A stretch of 64,000 bases of DNA, taken from positions 6,451-70,450 of the forward strand of contig CAZSYT010000004.1 of assembly GCA_964610905.1 (NCBI GenBank), in the 5' to 3' direction. Each line of letters starts with the position of its first letter. Within the stretch, counting starts at the first letter, position 1. Made by a program: the position numbers and the translations under genes. This stretch comes from JAJZJT01 sp964610905. GTDB taxonomy: Bacteria; Actinomycetota; Acidimicrobiia; Acidimicrobiales; RAAP-2. The notes under the pieces were generated by a model. It searched no databases, was not told the DNA's origin, and was given only the letters and a program-made list of their open reading frames with translations. Shown one piece after another: positions 52,692 through 61,336 of the stretch.

Positions 52692-54124
52692 CGCCGCCGG
52701 CCCGGCGGGTCGAGGTGTGGTGGCCGGGGCAGGAGGAGCGGCACCTGCTCGCCCGCTTCTACGTGGCGGTCGTCACCTACCGGGCGCTCTACCTGGTCTT
52801 CCCCTTCGAGTTCGCCTACCTCTACCTGGTGATGCACCGGCCCGAGTGGTCGGTCGTTCCGCTGATGGTGATGAACGCCACCGCCCTTGCCATGCAGCTG
52901 CCCACCGGGGCCCTCGCCGACCGTTGGAGCCGGAAGGCGTGCGTGCTGGCCGGGGGCATGCTCAGCGCGGTGACCTTCGTCACGGTCCCCTGGGCCGTCC
53001 GCCTCGCCGGGGGCTGGCAGCTGCTCGGGACCTCGGTGGCCTTCGCCTTCGCCGGGCTCGGCGACACCCTCATGGCCGGTGCCGAGGAGGCCTGGGTGGT
53101 CGACAACCTCCACGAGGCCGGTCGCGAGGACCTCGTCGACGCCTTCTTCGCCCGCATGTTCGCCGTCACCGCCGTGGGTGGGGTGGTGGCGGGGGCGATC
53201 GCCGTCGTCCTCCTGCTCACCCTGCGCGTCGACCAGGCGTTGCTCGACGCCCTCTGGTACACGACGTCGGTCGGGCTCCTCGCCTCGGTGGTGGTGGCCA
53301 TGGGCATCCGCGAGCACCGGGCGGGAGCAGCCGTCGCCCCCGGCGCCGCAGCCGCGCTGTGGCCCCGGATGCGCCAGGCCGTGGGGGTCCTGGTGCGCAC
53401 CCGCCCGCTTGCCCTGCTCAGCGTGGCGGTCGTCATCGCCTCCCTCTCCGGCGCGGCGGCCGACGAGGCGTTCCCCGTCTCGCTCCTCACCAAGGGGTTC
53501 GACGCCCGCCTCCTCGCCCCGCTCAGCGTCCTCGACGACTTCCTCGGCGTCGGCGCTCCGCTGCTCGGCCTGGCCCTGGCACGCCGGCTCGGGCCCGAGC
53601 GGCTGCTGTCGGTGACGATGGTCACGTTGGGCGCATCCGTGACCGTGCTGTTCGCGTCGCGCACCGTCGGCGTGGTCGTCGTCCTGTTCGTCCTCCTCGA
53701 CTTCCTCGACCGGGTGTGGGACCCCGTGTCGCTGGCCCGGCTGCAGGAGGACATCCCCTCCGTCCACCGGGCTGCCATCGGCTCCCTCGTCTACCAGGCC
53801 AACGGGCTGGCCCAGCTGGGCGGGCTCGGGCTCTTCGCCCTCGTCCTCGGCAGCCACAGCCGGCAGCTGCGCGAGGCCACGCCGGACCTGCTCGAGGCGT
53901 TCCGGGGGCACAGCCACGTGGCCGCGACCGTTCCCACCGGGCTCCTCGGGCTGCCGGTGCCAGACGCCGCCATCGTGGTCTTCGTGCTCGTCGGCGTGAC
54001 CGCCGTGCCCTTCGTCGTCCTCGCCGCTCGGGCTCGCCGGCGGGCCGCCGCCGCTCCCGGTGCACCGACCCGCCCCGCCGCGCCGCCGGTCGCGGGCCGC
54101 ACGCCTCCGAGCACCCCGCGGTGA
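52688..54124 (+). CDS. MFS transporter
   Basis: 478 residues from GTG 52688, about 12 membrane helices. PTGALADRWSRKACVLAG is MFS motif A, and GDTLMAGAEEAWVVDNL follows helix 4 as in the tetracycline-like/MFS_1 members with an acidic stretch. The second half has LTKGFDARLLAPLSVLDD and VWDPVSLARLQEDIPS. Substrate is unknown. The C-terminal tail is Ala/Pro/Arg-rich. The stop abuts a 19-bp repeat array. Confidence 0.85.
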   Translation: MTPPARRVEVWWPGQEERHLLARFYVAVVTYRALYLVFPFEFAYLYLVMHRPEWSVVPLMVMNATALAMQLPTGALADRWSRKACVLAGGMLSAVTFVTVPWAVRLAGGWQLLGTSVAFAFAGLGDTLMAGAEEAWVVDNLHEAGREDLVDAFFARMFAVTAVGGVVAGAIAVVLLLTLRVDQALLDALWYTTSVGLLASVVVAMGIREHRAGAAVAPGAAAALWPRMRQAVGVLVRTRPLALLSVAVVIASLSGAAADEAFPVSLLTKGFDARLLAPLSVLDDFLGVGAPLLGLALARRLGPERLLSVTMVTLGASVTVLFASRTVGVVVVLFVLLDFLDRVWDPVSLARLQEDIPSVHRAAIGSLVYQANGLAQLGGLGLFALVLGSHSRQLREATPDLLEAFRGHSHVAATVPTGLLGLPVPDAAIVVFVLVGVTAVPFVVLAARARRRAAAAPGAPTRPAAPPVAGRTPPSTPR

Positions 54125-54238
54125 CCCGGTCGGGCCGCCGTGAACCGGTCGGGCCGCCGTGAACCGGTCGGGCCGCCGTGAACCGGTCGGCCCGCGGTGA
54201 CCCGGTCGGCCCGCGGTGACCCGGTCGGGCCGCCGTGA
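54125..54238. repeat. Six 19-bp tandem repeats after the MFS gene
   Basis: Six contiguous 19-bp units. Copies 1-3 and 6 follow (A/C)CCGGTCGGGCCGCCGTGA; copies 4 and 5 read CCGGTCGGCCCGCGGTGA. The array starts directly at the MFS stop. Each unit contains a TGA, so together the copies place stops in every frame. The 130 bp that follow, up to the lipoprotein gene, hold only a possible ribosome site; I see no clear promoter. Confidence 0.9.
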
Positions 54239-54369
54239 AGGTGCCGGATGGCCCTCGCCCCAAGGGTCGAACGGCCCTGCCCCGCAAAGGGAGGGCGGCC
54301 GACACTGAGCATGACAACGACGGACGCAACCGGCGGAGGCCGGGACACGATGCGACTCGAGGCGATCCC

Positions 54370-55260
54370 ATGCAGCTCTCCCACGTCCCCAAGCTCGCAG
54401 CCGCGGCGCTGTCCCTCGGCCTGCTCGCCACCGCCTGCAGCTCCTCGGCGGGGAGCCAGCCCTCGGGCACGGGCACCAAGGGGGCGGTGGCGTCGGTGGA
54501 GCGGCTCGTCCCGACCAACTACCGCTCGACGGGACGGCTGACGATCGCCACCGACGCCAGCTACGCCCCCAACGAGTTCTTCTCGAAGTCCGGCGCCATC
54601 GTCGGCATGGACGTCGACCTCGTCAAGGCGATCACGGCCACGATGGGGCTCGCGCCACGGGTCGTCAACGCCAGCTTCGACTCCATCCTGCCCGGCCTCG
54701 CCTCGGGCAAGTACGACGTCGGGATCTCGTCGTTCACCGACACGAAGCAGCGCCAGCAGACGGTCGACTTCGTCACCTACTTCGACGCTGGCACGGCGTT
54801 CTTCGCCCGGAGCAAGGACGCCCCGCAGGTCACCGGGCTCGGCAGCCTGTGCGGGCTGCGGGTGGCCGTCGAGAAGGGCACGACCCAAGAGCAGGACGCG
54901 TCGGCGCAGTCGACCAGGTGCACACAAGCGGGCAAGCCGGCGGTGTCGGTCGAGGTCTTCCCCGACCAGGGCGGCGCCAACCTCGCCCTGGTGTCGGGCA
55001 GGGCCGACGTGGCCATGGCCGACTCACCGCTCGCCGACTACCAGGTCAAGCAGTCCAACGGCGCGCTCCGCCTCGTCGGTCCCGTCTACGGCAAGGCCCC
55101 CTACGGCATCGCCGTCCCCAAGGGGAGCGGGCTCGCCCCGGCCATGCTGGCAGGCCTCGAGCACGTGATGGCGTCGGGGCAGTACGCCAAGGTGCTCGGC
55201 CAGTGGGGCGTCTCGAGCGGAGCGATCTCCCACCCGGCGATCAACGCCGCGGCAAGCTGA
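54370..55260 (+). CDS. Polar amino acid ABC transporter, substrate-binding lipoprotein
   Basis: 296 residues from ATG 54370 with GAGG 8-11 nt upstream. The signal ends in LLATAC, with Cys23 as the lipidation site. The mature part is a family 3 solute-binding protein: IATDASYAPNEFFSKSGAIVGMDVDLVKAI, FDSILPGLASGKYDVGISSFTDTKQRQ (shortened) and VDFVTYFDAG. It would capture an amino acid or small amine outside the membrane and deliver it to the permease encoded 2 bp downstream. The ligand is unknown; linkage to a PLP decarboxylase suggests a basic or dicarboxylic amino acid. Confidence 0.9.
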   Translation: MQLSHVPKLAAAALSLGLLATACSSSAGSQPSGTGTKGAVASVERLVPTNYRSTGRLTIATDASYAPNEFFSKSGAIVGMDVDLVKAITATMGLAPRVVNASFDSILPGLASGKYDVGISSFTDTKQRQQTVDFVTYFDAGTAFFARSKDAPQVTGLGSLCGLRVAVEKGTTQEQDASAQSTRCTQAGKPAVSVEVFPDQGGANLALVSGRADVAMADSPLADYQVKQSNGALRLVGPVYGKAPYGIAVPKGSGLAPAMLAGLEHVMASGQYAKVLGQWGVSSGAISHPAINAAAS

Positions 55261-55262
55261 CC

Positions 55263-56339
55263 GTGGCGCACCGGCCCGATGGCAGCGGCGCCGTGCTCGA
55301 CGGAGCGCCGAACGGGACGGTGACGGCACCGCACCTGCGGCGGCTCGTGCACCGCAGCGAGGTGACGCTCGTGCTGCCGGGGGAGGTGGCAACGGGCACC
55401 GTCGGCCAGGAGGCCCGCTCCGAGCGCCTGACCGTCGTCCCCCTGCGCCACCCCGGCAGGTGGGTGGGCGTCGCCGTCGTCGGCGTCCTCCTCGCCATGC
55501 TGGTGAACACGCTCGTGACCAACCCCCGGTTCGACTGGTCGGTCGTCGGGCAGAACTTCACCACGCACGCCACCCTCGCCGGGCTGTGGGTGACCGTCGA
55601 GCTGACGGTGATCTCGATGGCGATCGGCGTCGCGCTGGGCACCGTGCTCGCCGTGCTGCGGCTGTCCCCGAACTCGCTCCTGTCGGGGGCCAGCTGGACG
55701 TACATCTGGGCGTTCCGCGGCACGCCGGTCATCGTCCAGATCCTGTTCTGGGACTTCATCGCCGCGCTCTACCCCACGATCTCGTTCGGGATCCCCTTCG
55801 GCCCGGCCTTCCTGCACGGCAACGCCAACGCGCTGGTGACGCCGTTCGCCGCCGCCATCCTGGGCCTCGGCCTCAACGAGGCCGCCTACATGGCCGAGAT
55901 CGTCCGGGCCGGCATCCTGTCGGTCCCCCACGGCCAGAGCGAAGCGGCGCTCGCCCTCGGGCTGACCCGGATGCAGACGATGCGCCGGATCGTGCTCCCC
56001 CAAGCCATGCGCGTGATCGTTCCCCCGACGGGCAACGAGGTCATCTCGATGCTGAAGACGAGCTCGCTGGCGAGCGTGATCGCCGTGACCGAGCTCCTCT
56101 ACAGCGTCCAGATCGTCTACTCCCGCACCTTCCAGCAGGTGCCCCTGCTGCTCGTGGCGGTCATCTGGTACCTGATCGTCACGACCGTGCTCAACATCGG
56201 GCAGTACTACCTCGAGCGCCACTTCGCGCGGGGAGAGACCCGGTCCAAGCCGCTCACCCCGTGGCAGCGGGCACGCCGGCTCCTCCTGCCGGTGCACGCC
56301 GAGGTCACCCTCCCGCCGTCGCGAGGGAGCCGGCTGTGA
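55263..56339 (+). CDS. Amino acid ABC transporter permease
   Basis: 358 residues from GTG 55263, immediately after the lipoprotein gene. HisM/GlnP-type permease with TLAGLWVTVELTVISMAIGV, AFRGTPVIVQILFWDF, and the EAA loop ALALGLTRMQTMRRIVLPQAMRVI contacting the ATPase (segments quoted in part). Its N-terminal 70 residues before the first span are unusually long for the family. It forms a homodimer or pairs with itself, since only one permease gene is present. Confidence 0.9.
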   Translation: MAHRPDGSGAVLDGAPNGTVTAPHLRRLVHRSEVTLVLPGEVATGTVGQEARSERLTVVPLRHPGRWVGVAVVGVLLAMLVNTLVTNPRFDWSVVGQNFTTHATLAGLWVTVELTVISMAIGVALGTVLAVLRLSPNSLLSGASWTYIWAFRGTPVIVQILFWDFIAALYPTISFGIPFGPAFLHGNANALVTPFAAAILGLGLNEAAYMAEIVRAGILSVPHGQSEAALALGLTRMQTMRRIVLPQAMRVIVPPTGNEVISMLKTSSLASVIAVTELLYSVQIVYSRTFQQVPLLLVAVIWYLIVTTVLNIGQYYLERHFARGETRSKPLTPWQRARRLLLPVHAEVTLPPSRGSRL

Positions 56340-57100
56340 CCGTGCCCATGCTCGAGATCCAGCAGGTCCGCAAGACGTTCGGGCACGCCGAAGTGCTGAA
56401 GGGCCTCGACCTCGAGGTCCCCCGCGGCGCCGTCGTGTGCATCCTCGGGCCGTCCGGCTCGGGGAAGTCCACGCTGCTGCGGTGCGTGAACCGGCTCGAG
56501 AAGGTCGACGCGGGGTGGATCTGGGTGGACGGGGAGCTGGTCGGGTACCGCAGGGACGGCGACCGGATCTTCGAGCTCTCCGAGCGCGAGCTGGCACGCT
56601 CGCGCTCCGCCATCGGCATGGTCTTCCAGCACCTCGACCTCTTCCCGCACATGTCGGCGCTCGACAACGTGATGCTCGGGCCCATCCTCGTCCGGAAGGA
56701 GCCCAAGACCGTCGTCGAGGAGCGCGCCCGTGCGCTGCTGGCCCGGGTGGGCCTGGCCGACCGGGCCACGGCGTACCCGAACGAGCTCTCGGGCGGCCAG
56801 CAGCAGCGAGTCGCCATCGCCCGAGCCCTGGCCATGGAGCCGGCGCTGCTGCTCTTCGACGAGCCGACCAGCGCCCTCGACCCCGAGCTGGTGGGCGAGG
56901 TGCTCGACACGATGCGCGACCTCGCCGAGTCGGGCATGACCATGGTCGTCGTGACCCACGAGGTCGGGTTCGCCCGTGAGGTGGCCGACCACGTCGCCTT
57001 CATGGACCAGGGGGTCATCGTCGAGTCGGGTGCGCCGAAGGTGCTCCTCGACCACCCTGACAACCCGAGGACGAGGGCGTTCCTGTCGAAAGTGCTCTGA
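56336..57100 (+). CDS. Amino acid ABC transporter ATP-binding protein
   Basis: 254 residues, GTG overlapping the permease stop as GTGA. Walker A GPSGSGKST at 38-46, Q-loop VFQHLDLFPHMS, signature LSGGQQQR, Walker B LLLFDEPTSALD and H-loop VVVTHE are intact. It belongs to the GlnQ/HisP group that powers import of polar amino acids. With the lipoprotein and permease it makes a complete importer. The next gene starts 44 bp later with its own ribosome site. Confidence 0.95.
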   Translation: MTVPMLEIQQVRKTFGHAEVLKGLDLEVPRGAVVCILGPSGSGKSTLLRCVNRLEKVDAGWIWVDGELVGYRRDGDRIFELSERELARSRSAIGMVFQHLDLFPHMSALDNVMLGPILVRKEPKTVVEERARALLARVGLADRATAYPNELSGGQQQRVAIARALAMEPALLLFDEPTSALDPELVGEVLDTMRDLAESGMTMVVVTHEVGFAREVADHVAFMDQGVIVESGAPKVLLDHPDNPRTRAFLSKVL

Positions 57101-57144
57101 GCCGAGGCCAGCGGCCCCGGTTCGGAGGAGAGCGGAGGTGTGCG

Positions 57145-58353
57145 ATGGACACAGACGGTGGAGCCGAGCTCGAGGTGGCGGACGTCTGGGCGCGGCTCGA
57201 CGAGCTGGTCGACCTCGACCTCGAGACCCCCGCGTTCGTCTACGACGAGGCGATCATGGCCGAGGACGCCGCCACCGCTCGTGCCGCCATCGCCGGCACC
57301 CGGGCCAAGCTGCTCTTCGCCATGAAGGCGTTCAGCTTCGAGGACGGGTTGGTCGCCATGATGCCGTGGCTCGACGGGCTGCACGCGAGCTCGCTCTTCG
57401 AGGCGCGCCTCGCCCGCCGGGTCAGCGAGGACGGGCTCGTCCACACCACGACGCCGGGACTGCGCCCCCAGGACGCCACGAGCCTCTTCCGCCTCTCCGA
57501 CCGGGTCAGCTTCAACTCGCTCGGCCAGTGGCAACGGTTCCGCGACCAGGCCCTCGAACTGACCAGCCCGGGGTTGCGGGTCAACCCCGAGCTGTCCTTC
57601 GTCGACGACGAGCGTCTCGACCCGTGCGCCCGCAACTCCAAGCTCGGCGTGCCGATCGAGCGGCTCGTCCGGGTGCTGGAGCGGGACCCCGGACAGCTCG
57701 ACGGCATCGAGGGGCTGCTGGTCCACTCGAACAGCGAGTCGTGCGACTTCCACGACCTGCTGCACACCGTCGAGCACCTGGCCGAGCTGCTCGACCCGCT
57801 GCTCCACCGGGTGCAGTGGGTCAACCTCGGCGGCGGCTACCTCTTCCAAGAGGCGACCGACGTCGCCCCCCTCCGCAAGGCCATCGCCCTGCTCGAGGAC
57901 GCCTACGACATCGAGGTCTTGCTCGAGCCGGGCACGTCCCTCATCTACCGTGCCGGCGCCCTGGTGGCGACGGTCCTCGACGTGATCGAGGGTGCCGGAC
58001 GCGACCTTGCGGTCATCGACGCCCCCATCTCGCACGCCCCCGAGGTGCTCGAGTTCCAGTTCGTCCCCGAGGTGGCCGAGGCCGACGGGGGGCACCGGTA
58101 CGTGCTGTCGGGAGCCAGCTGCCTGGTCAGCGACCACTTCGGCCTCCACAGCTTCGCCGAGCCGCTGCGTGTGGGCTCACGCGTCGTCATCACCGAGGTC
58201 GGGGCCTACTCGCTCGTCGAGGCCTCGTGGTTCAACGGCATCTCCCTGCCCACCATCTACAGCCGTTCGCCCGACGGGAACGTGACGCTCCGGCGCCGCT
58301 ACACGCTGGACGACTACCTGCGCATCAACGGAGGCGACCATGCGAGTCGTTGA
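57145..58353 (+). CDS. Carboxynorspermidine decarboxylase-like PLP enzyme
   Basis: 402 residues from ATG 57145 with GGAGG about 6 nt upstream. It has the alanine racemase/ornithine decarboxylase-like barrel of the NspC group: FVYDEAIM, LLFAMKAFS (Lys61 should bind PLP), ASSLFEARLARRV, SFNSLGQW, DPCARNSKLGVP, WVNLGGGYLF, LEPGTSLI, SGASCLVSDHFG (active-site Cys) and WFNGISLPTIY. NspC makes norspermidine or spermidine from carboxy precursors. Two regions differ: the usual HxNxxSxDF zone is VHSNSESCDF, and the VNHMPEVFEFQ-like strand is ISHAPEVLEFQ. No carboxynorspermidine dehydrogenase is nearby, so the substrate may be another carboxy-amine imported by the ABC system. Confidence 0.82.
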   Translation: MDTDGGAELEVADVWARLDELVDLDLETPAFVYDEAIMAEDAATARAAIAGTRAKLLFAMKAFSFEDGLVAMMPWLDGLHASSLFEARLARRVSEDGLVHTTTPGLRPQDATSLFRLSDRVSFNSLGQWQRFRDQALELTSPGLRVNPELSFVDDERLDPCARNSKLGVPIERLVRVLERDPGQLDGIEGLLVHSNSESCDFHDLLHTVEHLAELLDPLLHRVQWVNLGGGYLFQEATDVAPLRKAIALLEDAYDIEVLLEPGTSLIYRAGALVATVLDVIEGAGRDLAVIDAPISHAPEVLEFQFVPEVAEADGGHRYVLSGASCLVSDHFGLHSFAEPLRVGSRVVITEVGAYSLVEASWFNGISLPTIYSRSPDGNVTLRRRYTLDDYLRINGGDHASR

Positions 58354-59878
58354 ACGAGAGCTCGAGCTCACCGCACCCCGCTCGGACCACCCGCTCACCG
58401 AGGTCGGCAACCTGGTCGAGGGCGCCCTCGACGTCGGGGAGGCGCCGGTCCGGTTCGCCGTGGCAGCGTCGGACAAGCGCCGCTGGCACGCCGAGGTCGA
58501 CGTGGCCGAGGGCCTCCCGCCCGAGCGGGCCGTCGCCCTGCCGTCGGTCTTCGACGTCCGGACCCGGGAGAGCGAGGACGCCCGCCGCTTCACCGCCGTG
58601 CTGGTCGTCCCGACGGGCATCGGCTCGGAGATCGGCGGGCACGCGGGGGACGCCATGCCGGTGGCCGCGCTCGTGGCCTCGGCGTGCGACACGCTCGTCA
58701 CCCATCCCAACGTCGTCAACGGCTCCGACCTGATGGAGCTGCCACCGAACGCCCTCTACGTCGAGGGCAGCGTGGTGTCGCGGCTCCTCGCCGGCACCGT
58801 CGGCCTGCGCCCCGTCCGATCCAACCGGGTGCTGTCGGTCATCGACCACCACCCCGTGGCCAAGTACCAGGACGCCGCCGTCAACTCGGTGAGCGCGGCG
58901 CGCATGTCGCTCGGCCTCGACGCCCCCGACGTCGTCGCACTCGAGCCACGGGTGCGGGTGGCGGCCCGGTACACGTCGTCGGGCCGGGCCGTCGGCGAGG
59001 TGTCGGGGCTCGAGGGCCTCTTCGAGGTGCTCGACGAGCGCAAGGGCACCTACGACGCCGTCGCCCTCTCCACCCAGGTCGAGGTGCCGTTCACCTACCA
59101 CACCGACTACTACGAGGCCCGAGGGGGGATGGTGAACCCGTGGGGCGGCGTCGAGGCCATGCTCACCCACACGCTCTCGAACCTCTACGACGTCCCGAGC
59201 GCACACGCCCCCATGATCGAGTCGAAAGAGGTCGAGGAGCTCTCGCTCGGGGTGGTCGACCCTCGGATGGCCGCCGAGGCCATCTCGACGGCGTTCTTCC
59301 TGTGCGTGCTGAAGGGCCTCCAGCGCAGCCCGCGCCTGGTGCGCCTCGACGGGCCCGCGCCCGAGGGCGTGCTCGGCGCCGAGCAGGTGTCGGTCCTCGT
59401 CATCCCCGACGGGGCGATCGGCCTGCCGACGCTGGCCGCCCTCGAGCAGGGCATCCCCGTGGTGGCCGTGCGCGAGAACGCCAACCTCCTCCACAACGAC
59501 CTGACCCGGCTGCCGTGGCGGCCCGGGCAACTGCGCATCGTCGACAACTACTGGGAGGTCGTCGGCGTGCTGGCCGCCATGCGAGCCGGGATCGACCCCG
59601 CCGTCGTGCGCCGCCCCGTGGCCGACACCAACGAGGTCCTCGCCGTCTCGCACGCCCGGTCGGCGGCGTGGGACGGCAAGGTGCCCGAGGGGGCCGCCCG
59701 GTCGGCCGCCGCCGGGCGGAGCCGGGTGCGGGTCGGGAGCGCCGGCCGCATGCACGGCGAGGGTCCAGGTGCCGCACGTGCCCGGCCGGTCGGGCCTGCC
59801 GGGGAAGGAGCCAAGGGCACCACGGCGGCCCGGCGCGGGAAGGGCGCGGGGGCACGGAAGGGCACGGGCGCTCGCTGA
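58340..59878 (+). CDS. DUF3326-like protein of unknown function
   Basis: 512 residues from ATG 58340, overlapping the decarboxylase by 14 bp. The conserved core includes VVPTGIGSEIGGHAGDAMPV, THPNVVNGSDLMELPPNALYVEGS (shortened), MVNPWGGVEAMLTH, HAPMIES, a VVDPRMAAEAIST region and VLKGLQRSP, then IPDGAIGLPTLAALEQGIPV and VRENANLL. I recognise this pattern as DUF3326, known to me mainly from cyanobacteria and plants, with no known activity. The glycine-rich GIGxxIGGxAGD motif could bind a phosphate or nucleotide. The C-terminal 70 residues are basic and disordered. Tight coupling to the decarboxylase implies action on the same molecule. Confidence 0.75.
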   Translation: MRVVERELELTAPRSDHPLTEVGNLVEGALDVGEAPVRFAVAASDKRRWHAEVDVAEGLPPERAVALPSVFDVRTRESEDARRFTAVLVVPTGIGSEIGGHAGDAMPVAALVASACDTLVTHPNVVNGSDLMELPPNALYVEGSVVSRLLAGTVGLRPVRSNRVLSVIDHHPVAKYQDAAVNSVSAARMSLGLDAPDVVALEPRVRVAARYTSSGRAVGEVSGLEGLFEVLDERKGTYDAVALSTQVEVPFTYHTDYYEARGGMVNPWGGVEAMLTHTLSNLYDVPSAHAPMIESKEVEELSLGVVDPRMAAEAISTAFFLCVLKGLQRSPRLVRLDGPAPEGVLGAEQVSVLVIPDGAIGLPTLAALEQGIPVVAVRENANLLHNDLTRLPWRPGQLRIVDNYWEVVGVLAAMRAGIDPAVVRRPVADTNEVLAVSHARSAAWDGKVPEGAARSAAAGRSRVRVGSAGRMHGEGPGAARARPVGPAGEGAKGTTAARRGKGAGARKGTGAR

Positions 59879-59893
59879 GCCTCCACGACGGCC

Positions 59894-60253
59894 TCACGGC
59901 GCCCCCAGGCTCTTGCGATGCGCACCTCGCGACCCTCGGTCGACGGGTCGTCGACCGGCCTGGCGGCTCGGGACGCCGAGGTCCGTCGCGAGGGCTACCT
60001 CGAGTGATGGCGCGCCGCGGGCTCGTCCTCGCTCGTGCACCCGGACCTTCGTCGACCCCGTCGGCGTCGGAGGGGGAACCGGCTCGCCATGCTCGCGCAA
60101 CGACTGGATGTGCAGAGGGATCGCTTCATCGTCATCGACGAGCGCTTCGACCTCGTCTCGGGAACGGCCAACCGCCACGCAGCCAGGAAGGTCGGGCACG
60201 CACGCCCCCCAGGCCTCCCCTTCCTGCTCGATGCCCACGGCGTCCTCAGTCAC
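59894..60253 (-). CDS. hicB: HicB-like antitoxin, diverged copy with lost stop
   Basis: 119 residues from GTG 60253. The first about 70 residues match the intact HicB at 63.4 kb (IEQEGEAWGACVPDLPGC versus IEQEGDAWGAYVPDLPGC; IPLHIQSLREHGE in both). Differences are a two-residue insertion (VDDDEAIPL) and loss of the stop: where the intact copy ends VRVA, this one runs on as VRVHERGRARG for another 45 unrelated residues. HicB neutralises HicA. This copy overlaps the hicA copy by 8 bp as in the intact pair. It is probably non-functional, since its partner is dead. Confidence 0.7.
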   Translation of the reverse strand: MTEDAVGIEQEGEAWGACVPDLPGCVAVGRSRDEVEALVDDDEAIPLHIQSLREHGEPVPPPTPTGSTKVRVHERGRARGAPSLEVALATDLGVPSRQAGRRPVDRGSRGAHRKSLGAP

Positions 60254-60449
60254 GAGCCTGCCTTCCCGACCGGCCAGCCTGCCGCCAGATCGAGGCCGGC
60301 GTACCCTTCGGCACCTCGTCGCTCGGATCGTCTGCGACCGTCACGGTCCCCGACTGGTCCGGATGGCGGAGCTGACGGCGAGAGCGGACCTGCCTGTCGA
60401 GGCGCCAGCCGTCACCGTCCGGGGTACGCCTGACGTCTCGGACTCTCAC
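60246..60449 (-). CDS. hicA: HicA-like toxin, probably inactive
   Basis: 67 residues, the same length as the intact HicA at 63.6 kb and aligned without gaps (WRLDRQV, QAGR, SDEVPKGT, SIWRQAGR). The dsRBD-like mRNA interferase uses a His in GSH; here the motif reads RSR, with Arg at position 24. The -10 box is also altered: CACCCT, where the intact copy has TACCTT. Both changes point to relaxed selection after duplication. Confidence 0.7.
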   Translation of the reverse strand: MRVRDVRRTPDGDGWRLDRQVRSRRQLRHPDQSGTVTVADDPSDEVPKGTPASIWRQAGRSGRQARD

Positions 60450-60528
60450 GGGCTGAGGGTGCGAGAACGGTGCGACGACCTGGTCGAGCGGTCGCCCTCA
60501 CGACGCTCCGGGCGAGGTTCGGGTCGCG

Positions 60529-60573
60529 GGACCGTGCGCCGCAGGACCGTGCGCCGCAGGACCGTGCGCCGCG
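60529..60573. repeat. 15-bp tandem repeat upstream of the diverged hicA
   Basis: Three copies of GGACCGTGCGCCGCA (the last one differs at its final base). No such repeat exists beside the intact hicA. The remaining sequence to 60726 shows nothing recognisable. Confidence 0.85.
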
Positions 60574-60726
60574 GAACGTCGCTGGTCAGCGTGTCGGCGC
60601 CCCCCGCAGGAGCCGGGCCAGTCCTCCGACGGGTGCCGCGGCTGAGCCGGCGGCTGGAGCTGGCCTGACAAGCCCGGGCCGATTGGGCAGCGACGGAGAT
60701 GACACGCAGAAGGCCAGGCTGTGAGC

Positions 60727-61336
60727 ATGATCTCCTGCACCGAGGACGGTCGAGAACCCGGGTCTCCGAGAGCAGCTGGGTGACACGTTCACCTACGGCG
60801 ACGCCAAGCGGGCCGGCGTCGGGGACCGGCGGCTGTACGCCCTGCGCGACAGCGGGGACATCCTTGCGCTCGGTGGCGGCGTGTACCGCTGGGCCGATGC
60901 CCCGCCCGCCAACCGCGAACTGATCGAGATCGCCGAGCGGGTCCCGCTCGCCACGCTGTGCTTGGAGATCCCGCTCGCTCGCCACGGCCTGGTCGATGCC
61001 TTCCCCACCGCCATCGACGTCGCAGTCCCCAGAGGAAGCACTCGCCCAGCCCTGAGGGCGCCGTCCCGCGTCCACCAGCTCGATCGCCGGACGATCGAGC
61101 TGGGACGAGACGCCCTCGACGTCGGGGCCAGGCGTCCTCTCGGGCTGTCCTCGGCAGAACGGTCCCTCGTCGACGTCGTCCGGCTCCGCCATCTCGAAGG
61201 CAGCGAGACCGCCTGAGAGGCGCCGCGGCGCTGGCTCGATCGCGCAGGCCGGAGCCCTGCTCATCCGATCGAGCTCGCCCGGGAGCTCCCCCGGGCCGAG
61301 TCCGCGCTGCGCCAGGCGCTGGAGGTCCTCTTGTGA
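60727..61336 (+). pseudogene. AbiEi-like antitoxin gene with frameshift and nonsense codon
   Basis: ATG 60727 opens MISCTEDGREPG and then goes out of frame. From about 60764 the protein continues in another frame as LREQLGDTFTYGDAKRAG, then RRLYALRDSGDI, the winged-helix start of AbiEi-type antitoxins. That frame runs to TGA 61214-61216 (ending LRHLEGSETA), but beyond this stop the same frame continues with protein-like sequence (RRWLDRAGRSPAHPIELARE ending LRQALEVLL) to TGA 61334-61336. That last stop overlaps the toxin's GTG, as is usual in such operons. So the gene carries one frameshift and one nonsense mutation. Confidence 0.7.

Noticed and set aside
54125..54238. CRISPR array
   Set aside because: Units are contiguous with no spacers and are only 19 bp; it is a minisatellite. 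None of the other repeat arrays has spacers.
57145..58353. Diaminopimelate decarboxylase (LysA)
   Set aside because: Motifs such as SFNSLGQW, DPCARNSKLGVP and WFNGISLPTIY match the NspC group, not LysA.
61214..61216. TGA as a selenocysteine codon in the AbiEi-like gene
   Set aside because: The family does not use selenocysteine, a frameshift also breaks the gene, and no SECIS-like element is apparent.
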